A stretch of DNA of 33,823 nucleotides from Hyphomicrobiales bacterium (lineage in GTDB: Bacteria; Pseudomonadota; Alphaproteobacteria; Rhizobiales; Xanthobacteraceae): contig JAGXAC010000018.1 in assembly GCA_019075925.1 (NCBI GenBank), forward strand, positions 1 through 33,823, written 5' to 3'. The translations under genes and the position numbers were made by a program. Position 1 is the stretch's first letter. Every line of letters starts with the position of its first letter. This document shows, one piece after another, positions 23,428 to 31,813 of the stretch. The notes beneath the pieces are model-generated. The model saw only the letters and a program-made list of their open reading frames with translations, was not told where the DNA came from and did not search any database.

Positions 23428-24603
23428 CTAGGCGGCGCTCACTGATGTCTTGGCCGCTTGTTTGGCCGCTTCTTTCGCCGCCTTCTCACGCGCCTCGTTG
23501 GCCCGGATCTGCGAGAGCGTGAGCTGCACGTTCGAGTCGAACACGTATTGGGCCGGCCGCTGGTGTGACATATCGATTTCCGGCGCCATCGGACCCTCAG
23601 TCTTGATGCCGCGCCAGGCTACGCCAAGCGCCCGCAGCGGGTGCTGCACGATCTCCTCGGTCGCCGTCGCCTCGTAACCGCAATGCGCCATGCAGTTCGC
23701 GCACTTCTCGTAGCGGCCGGTGCCATAGGCATCCCAGTCGGTCGTCTCCATTAATTCCTTGAACGTCTTGGCATAGCCTTCGCCAAGCAGGTAGCAGGGC
23801 TTCTGCCAGCCGAAAATATTGCGCGTCGGCATGCCCCACGGGGTGCAATGGAATTCCTGGTTGCCGGCGAGGAAGTCGAGGAACATGCTGGAATGAGTGA
23901 TGTTCCAGTTCTTGTTCTTGCCGAGCGCAAAAACCTGCCGGAACAGTTCTTTGGTCTTTTTGCGCGCCAGGAAATGCGCCTGGTCCGGCGCCCGCTCGTA
24001 GGCGTAGCCCGGCGAAATCGAAACGCCGACGCCCATTTCCTTGGCCAGATCGAGGAATTTTGCGATGTCCTCGGCCGGATGTCCGTCGTAGACCGTGCAA
24101 TTGACGTTGACGGTGAAGCCCTTGGCCTGCGCCGCCTTGATTGCCGAAACCGCCTTTTCGTAGCCGCCTTCCATGCATACTGACTTGTCATGGTGCTGTT
24201 TAAGTCCGTCGAGATGCACGGAGAAGAACAGATACGGCGACGGTTCAAACACACTGAGCTTCTTTTCCAGCAGCAGCGCGTTGGTGCACAGTGACACGAA
24301 TTTCTTGCGTGCGACGATGCCCTTGACGATCTCGCCGATCTCTTTGTGGATCAGCGGCTCGCCGCCGGGAATGGCGACCATCGGCGCGCCGCACTCATCG
24401 ACCGCGTCGAGACATTCTTTCACGGAAAGACGCTTGTTCAGAATCGCGTCGGGATAATCGATCTTGCCGCAGCCGAAGCAGGCGAGGTTGCAGCGGAACA
24501 GCGGCTCCAGCATCAGCACCAACGGGTAGCGTTTCTGCCCCGTGAGCTTCTGCTTCATCACATACGTTCCGACGGCAACCTTCTGTCGTAATGATACGGT
24601 CAC
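23428..24603 (-). CDS. hpnH: Adenosyl-hopane synthase HpnH (radical SAM)
   Basis: This 391-residue radical SAM enzyme carries the cluster motif CNLACFGC (C38-x3-C42-x2-C45), AIPGGEPLIH and a C-terminal cysteine pattern (CANCMAHCGYE). It joins the adenosyl group to hopene to make adenosylhopane, the first step in side-chain building. The tail is Ala/Lys-rich and likely flexible. The start is GTG 24603 with AAAGGA 9 bases upstream, giving the usual N terminus for the family. It lies 76 bases downstream of ispH on the same strand, a pairing seen in related bacteria. Confidence 0.94.
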   Translation of the reverse strand: MTVSLRQKVAVGTYVMKQKLTGQKRYPLVLMLEPLFRCNLACFGCGKIDYPDAILNKRLSVKECLDAVDECGAPMVAIPGGEPLIHKEIGEIVKGIVARKKFVSLCTNALLLEKKLSVFEPSPYLFFSVHLDGLKQHHDKSVCMEGGYEKAVSAIKAAQAKGFTVNVNCTVYDGHPAEDIAKFLDLAKEMGVGVSISPGYAYERAPDQAHFLARKKTKELFRQVFALGKNKNWNITHSSMFLDFLAGNQEFHCTPWGMPTRNIFGWQKPCYLLGEGYAKTFKELMETTDWDAYGTGRYEKCANCMAHCGYEATATEEIVQHPLRALGVAWRGIKTEGPMAPEIDMSHQRPAQYVFDSNVQLTLSQIRANEAREKAAKEAAKQAAKTSVSAA

Positions 24604-24679
24604 AACCCGATTCCTTTTTCTTGTTTGCCTATGCGTCTTGTTGTTCGCCTAACTGAGTCTTGCCGCTACCGGCGGCGGT

Positions 24680-25636
24680 TTAGACCTTGGCGGCGGCCCG
24701 CGCCATCGGCCTGCTGTCGGTCAATTCCGGCGGCAAGCGAAATTCGATGGTTTCCTGACGGCCGGTGAGCTCGCTGACTTCCACCGGCCCGAGCCGGCGA
24801 AGCGCATCGATCACATCCTCCACCAGCACCTCCGGCGCAGATGCCCCGGCGGTAATGCCGACCGTCTGCGCCCCTTCGAACCATTCGGGCTCAACTTCGC
24901 TGCCGTCGGCGATCAGGTAGCAAGGCGTGCCCACCTCGTGGCCAATTTCGCGCAGCCGGTTGGAATTGGAACTATTCTTGGCGCCGACGACCAGAATAAC
25001 GTCCACCAGCGTCGAAAGTTCGCGCACCGCGGTCTGCCGGTTTTGCGTGGCATAACAGATGTCGCGCGTCTCCGGTCCGACGATATCGGTGAATCGGCGA
25101 TGCAGTGCCGCAATGATGCCGCGGGTATCGTCGACGCTCAGTGTCGTCTGGGTAACGTAAGCGACCGGGGTGTCGGAGGGAATGTCGAGCTTGTCGACAT
25201 CGGTCTCGGTCTGCACCAGCGTCACCGGTTCGGAAATCTGGCCCATAGTGCCTTCGACCTCCGGATGACCCGCGTGGCCGATGAGAATGAGCCGGCGCCC
25301 CTGTGCGACGTAACGCTTGCCTTGATTGTGAACTTTGGTGACCAGCGGGCAGGTGGCGTTGAGCACCGGTAATTCGCGCAATGCGGCTTCTTCCTCGACG
25401 CTCTTGGCGACGCCGTGCGCGCTGAAAATGGTTACCGCATGCGGCGGGACTTCGGACAGGTCTTCGACGAAATGCGCACCCTTGGCCTTGAGGCTCTCGA
25501 CCACATGCTTGTTGTGCACAATCTCGTGACGAACATAGACTGGCGGCCCATACTTTTGCAGTGCCCGCTCGACGATCTCGATGGCGCGGACGACACCGGC
25601 ACAAAATCCGCGGGGTTGAGCGAGTATGACCTTCAT
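24680..25636 (-). CDS. ispH: 4-hydroxy-3-methylbut-2-enyl diphosphate reductase IspH
   Basis: This 318-residue iron-sulfur enzyme performs the last step of the MEP pathway, producing IPP and DMAPP. The three cluster cysteines are C12 (GFCAG), C96 (NATCPLV) and C194 (DICYATQ), and the active-site TQTTLS and KNSSNSNRL motifs are present. ATG 25636 has GGAGG just upstream; the longer track ORF adds 43 residues without family similarity. It probably forms an operon with hpnH and is divergent from hpnN, so precursor supply and hopanoid extension appear to share control. Confidence 0.95.
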   Translation of the reverse strand: MKVILAQPRGFCAGVVRAIEIVERALQKYGPPVYVRHEIVHNKHVVESLKAKGAHFVEDLSEVPPHAVTIFSAHGVAKSVEEEAALRELPVLNATCPLVTKVHNQGKRYVAQGRRLILIGHAGHPEVEGTMGQISEPVTLVQTETDVDKLDIPSDTPVAYVTQTTLSVDDTRGIIAALHRRFTDIVGPETRDICYATQNRQTAVRELSTLVDVILVVGAKNSSNSNRLREIGHEVGTPCYLIADGSEVEPEWFEGAQTVGITAGASAPEVLVEDVIDALRRLGPVEVSELTGRQETIEFRLPPELTDSRPMARAAAKV

Positions 25637-26101
25637 CGGAGACCTCCGGGCGTGCCCGACCGCGGCCTTGCGCCGCAATCGCGGCAGGTCAGCCCTGCCG
25701 TGTTCCATTTCCAATACTTCGGCCGCGCGGCCCTGACAATCAACTTGGCCACGATGTTGTAACAATCAACCCCGCTTGTTGGCCTTGCCGGCGGGTCTCT
25801 GGTCGCGCGGGGCGACCCGCTCCGAGCCACCTTTGCGGGTTATCAAGTACCTTGTCCAGTTGGCCAAATGCCACCCGGGAAAGCCTCGACAATAGGAATA
25901 TATCCATGATTTTACTTTCAGGGCATTTCGGGCATCTAGAGCCCGCAGCCAGTGGCTGGAGATTCCATGATTGATTCAAATGACCACGCCCCTTCATCGG
26001 CGGCGCCGCTTTGGCCGTACATGGCGGCCAAGCCGGACCGGCGCGCCACCATTTTGCCCTTGTCTTAACGCCTCAAACGTTGGTTTGTCGCTAACACCCC
26101 T
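25637..26101. other. 465-base divergent region between ispH and hpnN
   Basis: No long gene is seen here. The region must hold the promoters of ispH (left) and hpnN (right). It contains a GGTCGC-GCGGG-GCGACC hairpin (25801-25817), a wider GCGGGTC/GACCCGC pair around it, an AT-richer stretch at 25896-25920, and a CAGCCA-G-TGGCTG dyad (25946-25958) directly before the Shine-Dalgarno of a possible 41-codon leader ORF. Confidence 0.5.
25967..26092 (+). CDS. Possible 41-residue leader ORF before hpnN
   Basis: An ATG at 25967 with GGAG 5 bases upstream opens a frame of 41 codons, ending at a TAA 9 bases before the hpnN ATG. The peptide begins MIDSNDHAPSSAAPLW and has no clear domain. It is too short for the ORF track. 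Its interest lies in its position: hpnN itself has no recognisable Shine-Dalgarno, so ribosomes finishing this ORF could start hpnN. Chance occurrence is quite possible. Confidence 0.3.
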
Positions 26102-28735
26102 ATGAAAACGCTCACTGCCCTTGTCGTCCGTACGATTCGCTTTTGCATTCACCACTCGTGGTGGGTGGTCGGCGGGCTGTTGCTTGTTGCCGTGGCGTCC
26201 GGCTGGTACGCGGCCACGCATTTTTCGATGACCACGGACATCAACCAGCTGATTTCCAGCAACAGTCCTGGCCGGCAGCGTGAACTCGCGTTCGAAAAGG
26301 AATTTCCGCAGTTCGACACCATCGTTGCAGTCATTGACGCGCCGACGCCGGAAAAGGTCGAGGCGGCAACCGCGGCCCTGGTGGGGCGATTGGCGGAACA
26401 AAAAAATGTCTTTCGCAATGTCGACGAGCCGCAGGGTGGCTCGTTCTTTGCCGAGAACGGCCTTTTGTTTGCTCCGGTCGACGCGCTTGGCAAGCAGCTT
26501 GCGCTGTTGCAAAAGGCCCAGCGTCTCGTGCAGGTGCTGGCCGCCGATCCCAGTCTGCGCGGCGTAATCCGCACGCTGCAATTCGGCTTGCTTGGAGTTC
26601 AATCGGGCAAACTCAAGCTCGACGATATGGTTTGGCCGCTGACCGAGGCCGCTGACACGCTCGACCAGGTCAATGCCGACAAGCCGGCGAACTTCTCCTG
26701 GCGCGTGCTGGTGCAGGGCCAAGCGCCGAAGCCGACCGACCTGATAAAGTTCCTGCGCATTCAGGCGGTGCTCGACTATTCCGAGTTGGAGCCGGGGCTC
26801 AAAGCAAGCAATGCGATCCGCAAGGCGGCTGCCGATCTCAACCTTGCTTCCACCTATCAGGCGCGTGTGCGGTTGACCGGCCCGGTGCCGATGAACGACG
26901 AGGAATTCGCCACCATCAAGGAGAATGCGGCGCTCAACGCGATACTGACGATCGCCGTCGTGCTGTTCATCCTGTTCATGGCGTTGCGCTGGTGGCGCAT
27001 TATTTTTGCCGTGTTCGTCAGTCTTGCCGTCGGGCTTTCGCTCACCGCTGCCCTCGGCTTGCTGATGGTCGGCTCGCTCAACCTGATCTCGGTTTATTTT
27101 GCCGTATTGTTTGTCGGCCTTGGCGTCGATTTCGGGCTTCAGTTCAGCGTCCGTTACCGGGCCGAGCGGCATAAAGTCGACGGTTTGTACGAAGCGCTGC
27201 TGCATTCCGGCCGGCGCGCCGGCGCCCCGCTGACGCTGGCGGCGCTCGCGACCGCCGCGGGCTTTCTGGCCTTCCTGCCGACGGCCTACAAAGGATTGTC
27301 CGAGCTCGGGCTGATCGCCGGCGTCGGCATGTTGATCGCTTTCGCCACCAGCATCACGATGTTGCCGGCGCTATTGAGCCGCTTCAACCTGCCCGCCGAG
27401 CGGCATCAACTCGGCTATAGCTTTCTCGGACCGGTCGACGATTTTCTCGAACGCAACCGCACGCCGATCCTCATCATCACCGCGATCGCGATCCTCGGGG
27501 CGTCGCCGCTATTGTATTGGCTGCGGTTCGATTTCAATCCGATGAACCTGCGCAACCCGAACGGCGAGGCGGTTGCGACCTATCTGCAACTCGAACGGCT
27601 GGGCTCAGGCGGCGCCAACGACATCGAGGTGCTGGAGCCGTCGCTGGCGGCGGCGGACCAGATGGCGGCCAAAATTCTGACGCTGCCGCAGGTGGCGCGC
27701 GCCGTGACGTTGTCGACGTTCATACCGGAGCACCAGGAGCAGAAGCTCGAACTGATCAAGGCGGCCGCTGCAACGCTCGGGCCGGCGCTTTCGCCCAATG
27801 CGGTCAGCCCGCCGCCGACCGACGCGGAAAATGTCGCCGTTATCAATTCGACAGTCGATGCGTTGACCAAGCTCGCGGGCAACACCAGCGGCCCGGGACC
27901 GGACGCGGCCCGGCGGCTGGTGGCCGCGATGACAACGCTGGCAAAGGGCGATCGCGCCGCGCGCCAGCGCGCCGAGGTGGCATTTGTTCAGCCGTTGAAA
28001 ACCGCCCTCGACGATGTGCGCAATCTCCTCAAGGCGAAGCAGATCACCCGGGAAAATTTGCCGAAGAGTCTCGTCGCGCAATGGGTCACGGCGGATGGCA
28101 AGGCGCGGTTGCAGATTTCGCCAAGCGGCGACGCCAACGACAATACGACCTTGCGCACCTTTGCCCACGATGTTCTCAAGGTCGAGCCGAACGCAACCGA
28201 AGGCCCGATCTCGATTCTGGAAGCGCGCCGCACCATCATCACCGCGTTTTTGCAGGCGGCGGCCTGGGCGCTGTTGTCGATCGCCGTGCTGTTGTGGGTC
28301 ACGTTGCGGCGGCTCGGCGACGTATTGCTTACCCTCATTCCGCTTTTGGTTGCCGGCGTGGTGACACTCGAAATCTGTGTGGCGATCGACATGCCGCTCA
28401 ATTTCGCCAACATCATCGCGTTGCCGCTGTTGCTCGGCGTCGGCGTGGCATTCAAAATCTATTACATCATGGCGTGGCGCGAGGGGCAGACCAAGTTGTT
28501 GCAGTCGGTGCTCACGCGCGCGGTGACATTCAGTGCCTGTACGACGGCGACCGCCTTCGGCAGCCTGTATTTCTCCAGCGACCCGGGCACTTCGAGCATG
28601 GGCAAATTGCTGGCGATCGCGCTGTTGACCACGATGACGGCGGCGGCGGTCTTTCAGCCGGTGCTGATGGGTAAGCCGCGCGAGCAGCAAATGCGCGAGC
28701 ACGCGCGCCGTAAGGCCATCGGCGCGGCTGATTGA
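26102..28735 (+). CDS. hpnN: Hopanoid transporter HpnN (RND superfamily)
   Basis: This 877-residue inner-membrane protein has the two-halved RND/MMPL layout. A first helix (WWVVGGLLLVAVASGW) precedes a large periplasmic domain (about 45-275), then five helices including the sterol-sensing-like block (VYFAVLFVGLGVDFGLQFSVRYR). A second anchor, a second periplasmic domain with an Ala-rich helical insertion (about 545-690) and a last helical bundle follow. HpnN carries hopanoids to the outer membrane. It is alone on its strand, divergent from ispH and convergent with a DUF2147 gene. The sequence just before ATG (AACACCC) is not a ribosome-binding site. Confidence 0.94.
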   Translation: MKTLTALVVRTIRFCIHHSWWVVGGLLLVAVASGWYAATHFSMTTDINQLISSNSPGRQRELAFEKEFPQFDTIVAVIDAPTPEKVEAATAALVGRLAEQKNVFRNVDEPQGGSFFAENGLLFAPVDALGKQLALLQKAQRLVQVLAADPSLRGVIRTLQFGLLGVQSGKLKLDDMVWPLTEAADTLDQVNADKPANFSWRVLVQGQAPKPTDLIKFLRIQAVLDYSELEPGLKASNAIRKAAADLNLASTYQARVRLTGPVPMNDEEFATIKENAALNAILTIAVVLFILFMALRWWRIIFAVFVSLAVGLSLTAALGLLMVGSLNLISVYFAVLFVGLGVDFGLQFSVRYRAERHKVDGLYEALLHSGRRAGAPLTLAALATAAGFLAFLPTAYKGLSELGLIAGVGMLIAFATSITMLPALLSRFNLPAERHQLGYSFLGPVDDFLERNRTPILIITAIAILGASPLLYWLRFDFNPMNLRNPNGEAVATYLQLERLGSGGANDIEVLEPSLAAADQMAAKILTLPQVARAVTLSTFIPEHQEQKLELIKAAAATLGPALSPNAVSPPPTDAENVAVINSTVDALTKLAGNTSGPGPDAARRLVAAMTTLAKGDRAARQRAEVAFVQPLKTALDDVRNLLKAKQITRENLPKSLVAQWVTADGKARLQISPSGDANDNTTLRTFAHDVLKVEPNATEGPISILEARRTIITAFLQAAAWALLSIAVLLWVTLRRLGDVLLTLIPLLVAGVVTLEICVAIDMPLNFANIIALPLLLGVGVAFKIYYIMAWREGQTKLLQSVLTRAVTFSACTTATAFGSLYFSSDPGTSSMGKLLAIALLTTMTAAAVFQPVLMGKPREQQMREHARRKAIGAAD

Positions 28736-28753
28736 CCGGCAAGCGTTCTTCGC

Positions 28754-29317
28754 TCAGTGGGTCGCGGCGTTCGTGGGCCGCGAAGGCGGCCGGGATGGCG
28801 TTTTGGACCTGTGCGCCGCTACATTGGGATTAAAGCGCGGATCGATCTCGTTGAAAGCCGCCTCCGGCAGCCGCGTCCAATATTGATCTTGTCCCAGCAA
28901 TGAAATGCCGAGATAGCCGCGCACCACGAGGGTCTGCCCATCCGGCGAGAGCGTCATCTTGGCGTTGTAAACCTGCCCGTAGCGCGGATCGAGAATGTTG
29001 CCGTCATTATAGTTCAGGCCGTCGCGCTTCATGCCGCGAATAATGTCCAGACCGAGCCACGGCTTATTGTGGCGGTCGTCCGTGCAGCGATCGCACACGA
29101 CGTCGGCGGATTCGCCCGGTTTAAGGAACATGCGCACGATCAACCCCTCGTAGAGGCCGCCGCGATCGCGGATCAGGAACCAGCCGGTCGGCTCGCCGCT
29201 GTCCTTGTCGAGCGCCTGCCAGAGGCCCGCGGCGCTCGGTTCGGCAGCAAAGGCTTCCATGGCGCCGATAAGCGACAGGCTCGCAGCGACAAACAGAGTC
29301 GCAAACCGCACATGCAT
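28754..29317 (-). CDS. DUF2147 exported protein
   Basis: This 187-residue protein has a signal peptide (MHVRFATLFVAASLSLIGAMEAFA, cut before EPSAAG). A DUF2147 domain follows, seen in GLWQALDKDSGEPTGWFLI, the ICD-like CDRCTDDRHNKPWLGLDIIRGM and GYLGISLLGQDQYWTRL. A low-complexity Ser/Pro/Arg tail ends it. The two cysteines in CDRC may form a disulfide. DUF2147 proteins are small periplasmic beta-barrel-like proteins of unknown role. ATG 29317 with GGAG 9 bases upstream is preferred to 29359. It ends 18 bases from the hpnN stop, convergent, so any link to hopanoids is by position only. Confidence 0.85.
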   Translation of the reverse strand: MHVRFATLFVAASLSLIGAMEAFAAEPSAAGLWQALDKDSGEPTGWFLIRDRGGLYEGLIVRMFLKPGESADVVCDRCTDDRHNKPWLGLDIIRGMKRDGLNYNDGNILDPRYGQVYNAKMTLSPDGQTLVVRGYLGISLLGQDQYWTRLPEAAFNEIDPRFNPNVAAHRSKTPSRPPSRPTNAATH

Positions 29318-29453
29318 CGTTGATATCTCCGGTCGGGCAGCCTTCAAGCATGCTGGCAAAGCGGCGCGAGGTCAATTGCTGGCGCGCTCGCGGGCAACTA
29401 GCCGGGCTCGGGTCGGCACGCCGCATCGTGGTCGTATCGGAGACGAGCGGTGA

Positions 29454-29482
29454 TTGACAAAATCGGCTCGCCAGCCTCCATA
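29454..29482 (+). promoter_or_regulatory. Possible promoter of the second liv operon
   Basis: TTGACA (29454-29459) is a perfect -35 match. At 17 bases the -10 reads TCCATA, which is poor. It lies 23 bases before the livG start, leaving a very short leader. Weak call. Confidence 0.3.
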
Positions 29483-29504
29483 GGCAGCCTTCGCGAGCCG
29501 GTCG

Positions 29505-30236
29505 ATGAATTCACCCATTTTGGCACTGGACAAGGTCTCCAAGCATTTTGGCGCAATCGTCATCGCTGACGGCATCGACCTTGCGTTGTCCGAAGGCGAG
29601 GCGCTCGGCATCATCGGACCGAATGGCGCCGGCAAGACGACGTTGTTCGGGATTGTCAGCGGCACGGTGGCGCCCGATTCCGGCCGCGTTCTCTATGCCG
29701 GCCGCGACATTACCCACATCTCACCGGCGCAGCGTTGCACGATCGGCATCGGCCGATCGTTCCAGGTCCCGTTGCCGTTCGCCGGTATGAGCGTGTTCGA
29801 AAATCTGGTGGTGGCGGCTGCGTTCGGCGGCCGCCGCCGTGAGCGCGAAGTCTATCAAGGCTGCATGGATATTCTCGATCGCTGCGGGCTGGGCGAAAAG
29901 GCCAACCGCCGCGCCGGCAGCCTGACGCTGATCGACCGCAAGCGGCTGGAGCTGGCGCGGGCGCTCGCCACTGATCCGCGCGTCCTCCTGCTCGACGAGG
30001 TGGCCGGCGGATTGACCGAGCGCGAATGCCATGTGCTGATCGGCCTTATCGCCGACATCAGGCGCAGCGGGGTGTCGATCATCTGGATCGAGCACGTCGT
30101 GCACGCGTTGCTGGCCAGCGTCGACCGGCTGCTCGTCCTGCACAACGGCGCGTTCATTGCGGCCGGCGATCCGCACACGGTGATAAAGAGCCCCGCGGTC
30201 ATGGAAATCTACATGGGGATCGAAACCGATGTCTGA
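29505..30236 (+). CDS. livG: Liv-type ABC transporter ATP-binding protein (LivG), second operon
   Basis: This 243-residue ATPase has Walker A (GPNGAGKTT), the Q-loop stretch RSFQVPLPFAGMSVFENL, a divergent signature (LTLIDRKRLELARALA in place of LSGGQ) and Walker B LLLLDEVAGGLTE. These variants mark a LivG subgroup found in transporters for organic acids and amides. It begins a tight livGFHM operon, with its stop overlapping the livF start by 8 bases. It is clearly different from the LivG at 5923-6687, so the two systems are not a recent duplication. Confidence 0.92.
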   Translation: MNSPILALDKVSKHFGAIVIADGIDLALSEGEALGIIGPNGAGKTTLFGIVSGTVAPDSGRVLYAGRDITHISPAQRCTIGIGRSFQVPLPFAGMSVFENLVVAAAFGGRRREREVYQGCMDILDRCGLGEKANRRAGSLTLIDRKRLELARALATDPRVLLLDEVAGGLTERECHVLIGLIADIRRSGVSIIWIEHVVHALLASVDRLLVLHNGAFIAAGDPHTVIKSPAVMEIYMGIETDV

Positions 30237-30936
30237 GGCGCCGCTCCTCGCAGTAGGCGATCTCGATGCGTTCTACGGCGACTTCCAGGCGCTGTTCGGG
30301 CTTTCAATGGAGGTCCGGCCGGGCGAAGCGATCGCAGTGATCGGCGCCAACGGCGCCGGTAAAAGCACGCTTCTGAAAACCATCGCCGGTTTGTTGCCGG
30401 CACGGCCGGAGGCAATTGTTTTTGGTGGTACGCCGATCGGCGGCATGCCCGCGCATGCGGTCGCGGCGCGCGGTATTGCGCTGGTGCCGGAGGGGCGCGG
30501 CCTGTTCAGCTCGCTCAGCGTCGAGGAAAACCTCATGATCGGCGGCCAGCTCAATCGCTCCGGGCCGTGGAATCTGCAACGCATCTATCAGTTGTTTCCC
30601 GGACTTGCAGAACGCCGGCACTTGCCCAGTACGGCGCTTTCCGGCGGTCAGCAGCAAATGGTCGCGATCGCGCGCGGCTTGATGTCCAATCCGAAACTTC
30701 TGCTGTGCGACGAAATCAGCCTCGGCCTCGCACCGATCGTGGTGCGTGAGATTTACGCCCGCCTGCCGGCGATTCTGGCCGAGGGAATTTCGCTCATCCT
30801 GGTGGAACAGGACGTGGTGCAGGCGCTCAAGGCGACGCAACGCGTCTACTGCCTGCAGGAAGGGCGCGTCGCGCTCACCGGTGCAGCCAAAGATTTGACC
30901 CACGAAGCGATCGCCGCCGCGTATTTCGGGGTGTGA
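30229..30936 (+). CDS. livF: Liv-type ABC transporter ATP-binding protein (LivF), second operon
   Basis: This 235-residue ATPase has Walker A (GANGAGKST), signature LSGGQQQ, Walker B LLLCDEISLGLAP and the LivF-type end ILVEQDVVQAL. The ALVPEGRGLFSSLSVEENL stretch is characteristic of LivF. It pairs with the preceding LivG. Seven bases separate it from the permease gene livH. Confidence 0.92.
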   Translation: MSEAPLLAVGDLDAFYGDFQALFGLSMEVRPGEAIAVIGANGAGKSTLLKTIAGLLPARPEAIVFGGTPIGGMPAHAVAARGIALVPEGRGLFSSLSVEENLMIGGQLNRSGPWNLQRIYQLFPGLAERRHLPSTALSGGQQQMVAIARGLMSNPKLLLCDEISLGLAPIVVREIYARLPAILAEGISLILVEQDVVQALKATQRVYCLQEGRVALTGAAKDLTHEAIAAAYFGV

Positions 30937-30943
30937 GGCGTCG

Positions 30944-31813
30944 ATGACCGATTGGATCAATGTCATCCTGCAGGGCATCCTGGTTGGCGGGCTTTACGCC
31001 ATGTTCGCCGCCGGACTCTCGCTCATCTTCGGCGTCATGCGGCTGGTCAACATCGCTCATGGCGATCTCATCGTTCTCGCCGCTTACGTCGCGCTGGTGA
31101 CCACCGAAACGCTTGGCGTCGGTCCGCTCGTCTCGCTGATCATTGTGGTGCCGCTGATGGCGGCGATTGGCTACCTGCTGCAACGTGCGGTGCTTAATCG
31201 CACGCTGGGCGAAGACTTGCTGCCGCCGCTGCTGGTGACGTTCGGTCTATCGGTGATCATCCAGAACGGTCTGCTCACGCTGTTCACCGCCGACGACCGC
31301 AAGCTCGACGCCGGCCACATCGAGGTGGCGACCTACCGGTTGTTCGATGGCGTCTATATCGGTGCGTTGCCGTTGCTGCAGTTCGTCGTCGCCATCGCCG
31401 TGATCGCGGCTCTGCAATTCATCTTCTATCGCACGGCGCTCGGCCGCGCGTTTCGCGCCACCGCCGATAATCCGGCGGTGGCGCGGCTGATGGGTCTCGA
31501 CAACCGGCACGTATTTGCGCTGGCGATGGCGTTGTCGCTCGCCGTCGTGGCGATTGCCGGCGTGTTCCTTGCCATTCGCGCCAACTTCGATCCCTCGATC
31601 GGGCCGGCGCGGCTGATTTTCGGCTTCGAGGCGGTGATCATCGGCGGGCTCGGCAGCCTGTGGGGTACGTTCGCCGGCGGCCTGGTGCTTGGCGTCGCAC
31701 AGGCGGTCGGCGCCCACATCAATCCAGGCTGGCAAATCCTCGCCGGTCACGTCGCCTTTCTCGTCATTCTCGCCGTGCGTCCGGAAGGATTGTTCCCGAG
31801 GATTCGGACATGA
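30944..31813 (+). CDS. livH: Liv-type ABC transporter permease (LivH), second operon
   Basis: This 289-residue permease has family motifs GLYAMFAAGLSLIFGVMRLVNIAHGDLIVLAAY and AVIIGGLGSLWGTFAGGLVLG and about eight helices. The stop overlaps the livM start (ATGA). It forms the channel with the next gene product. Confidence 0.92.
   Translation: MTDWINVILQGILVGGLYAMFAAGLSLIFGVMRLVNIAHGDLIVLAAYVALVTTETLGVGPLVSLIIVVPLMAAIGYLLQRAVLNRTLGEDLLPPLLVTFGLSVIIQNGLLTLFTADDRKLDAGHIEVATYRLFDGVYIGALPLLQFVVAIAVIAALQFIFYRTALGRAFRATADNPAVARLMGLDNRHVFALAMALSLAVVAIAGVFLAIRANFDPSIGPARLIFGFEAVIIGGLGSLWGTFAGGLVLGVAQAVGAHINPGWQILAGHVAFLVILAVRPEGLFPRIRT

Noticed and set aside
25994-27205. 403-residue minus-strand ORF over the start of hpnN
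   Set aside because: It is antisense to well-conserved hpnN sequence and shows no recognisable domain.
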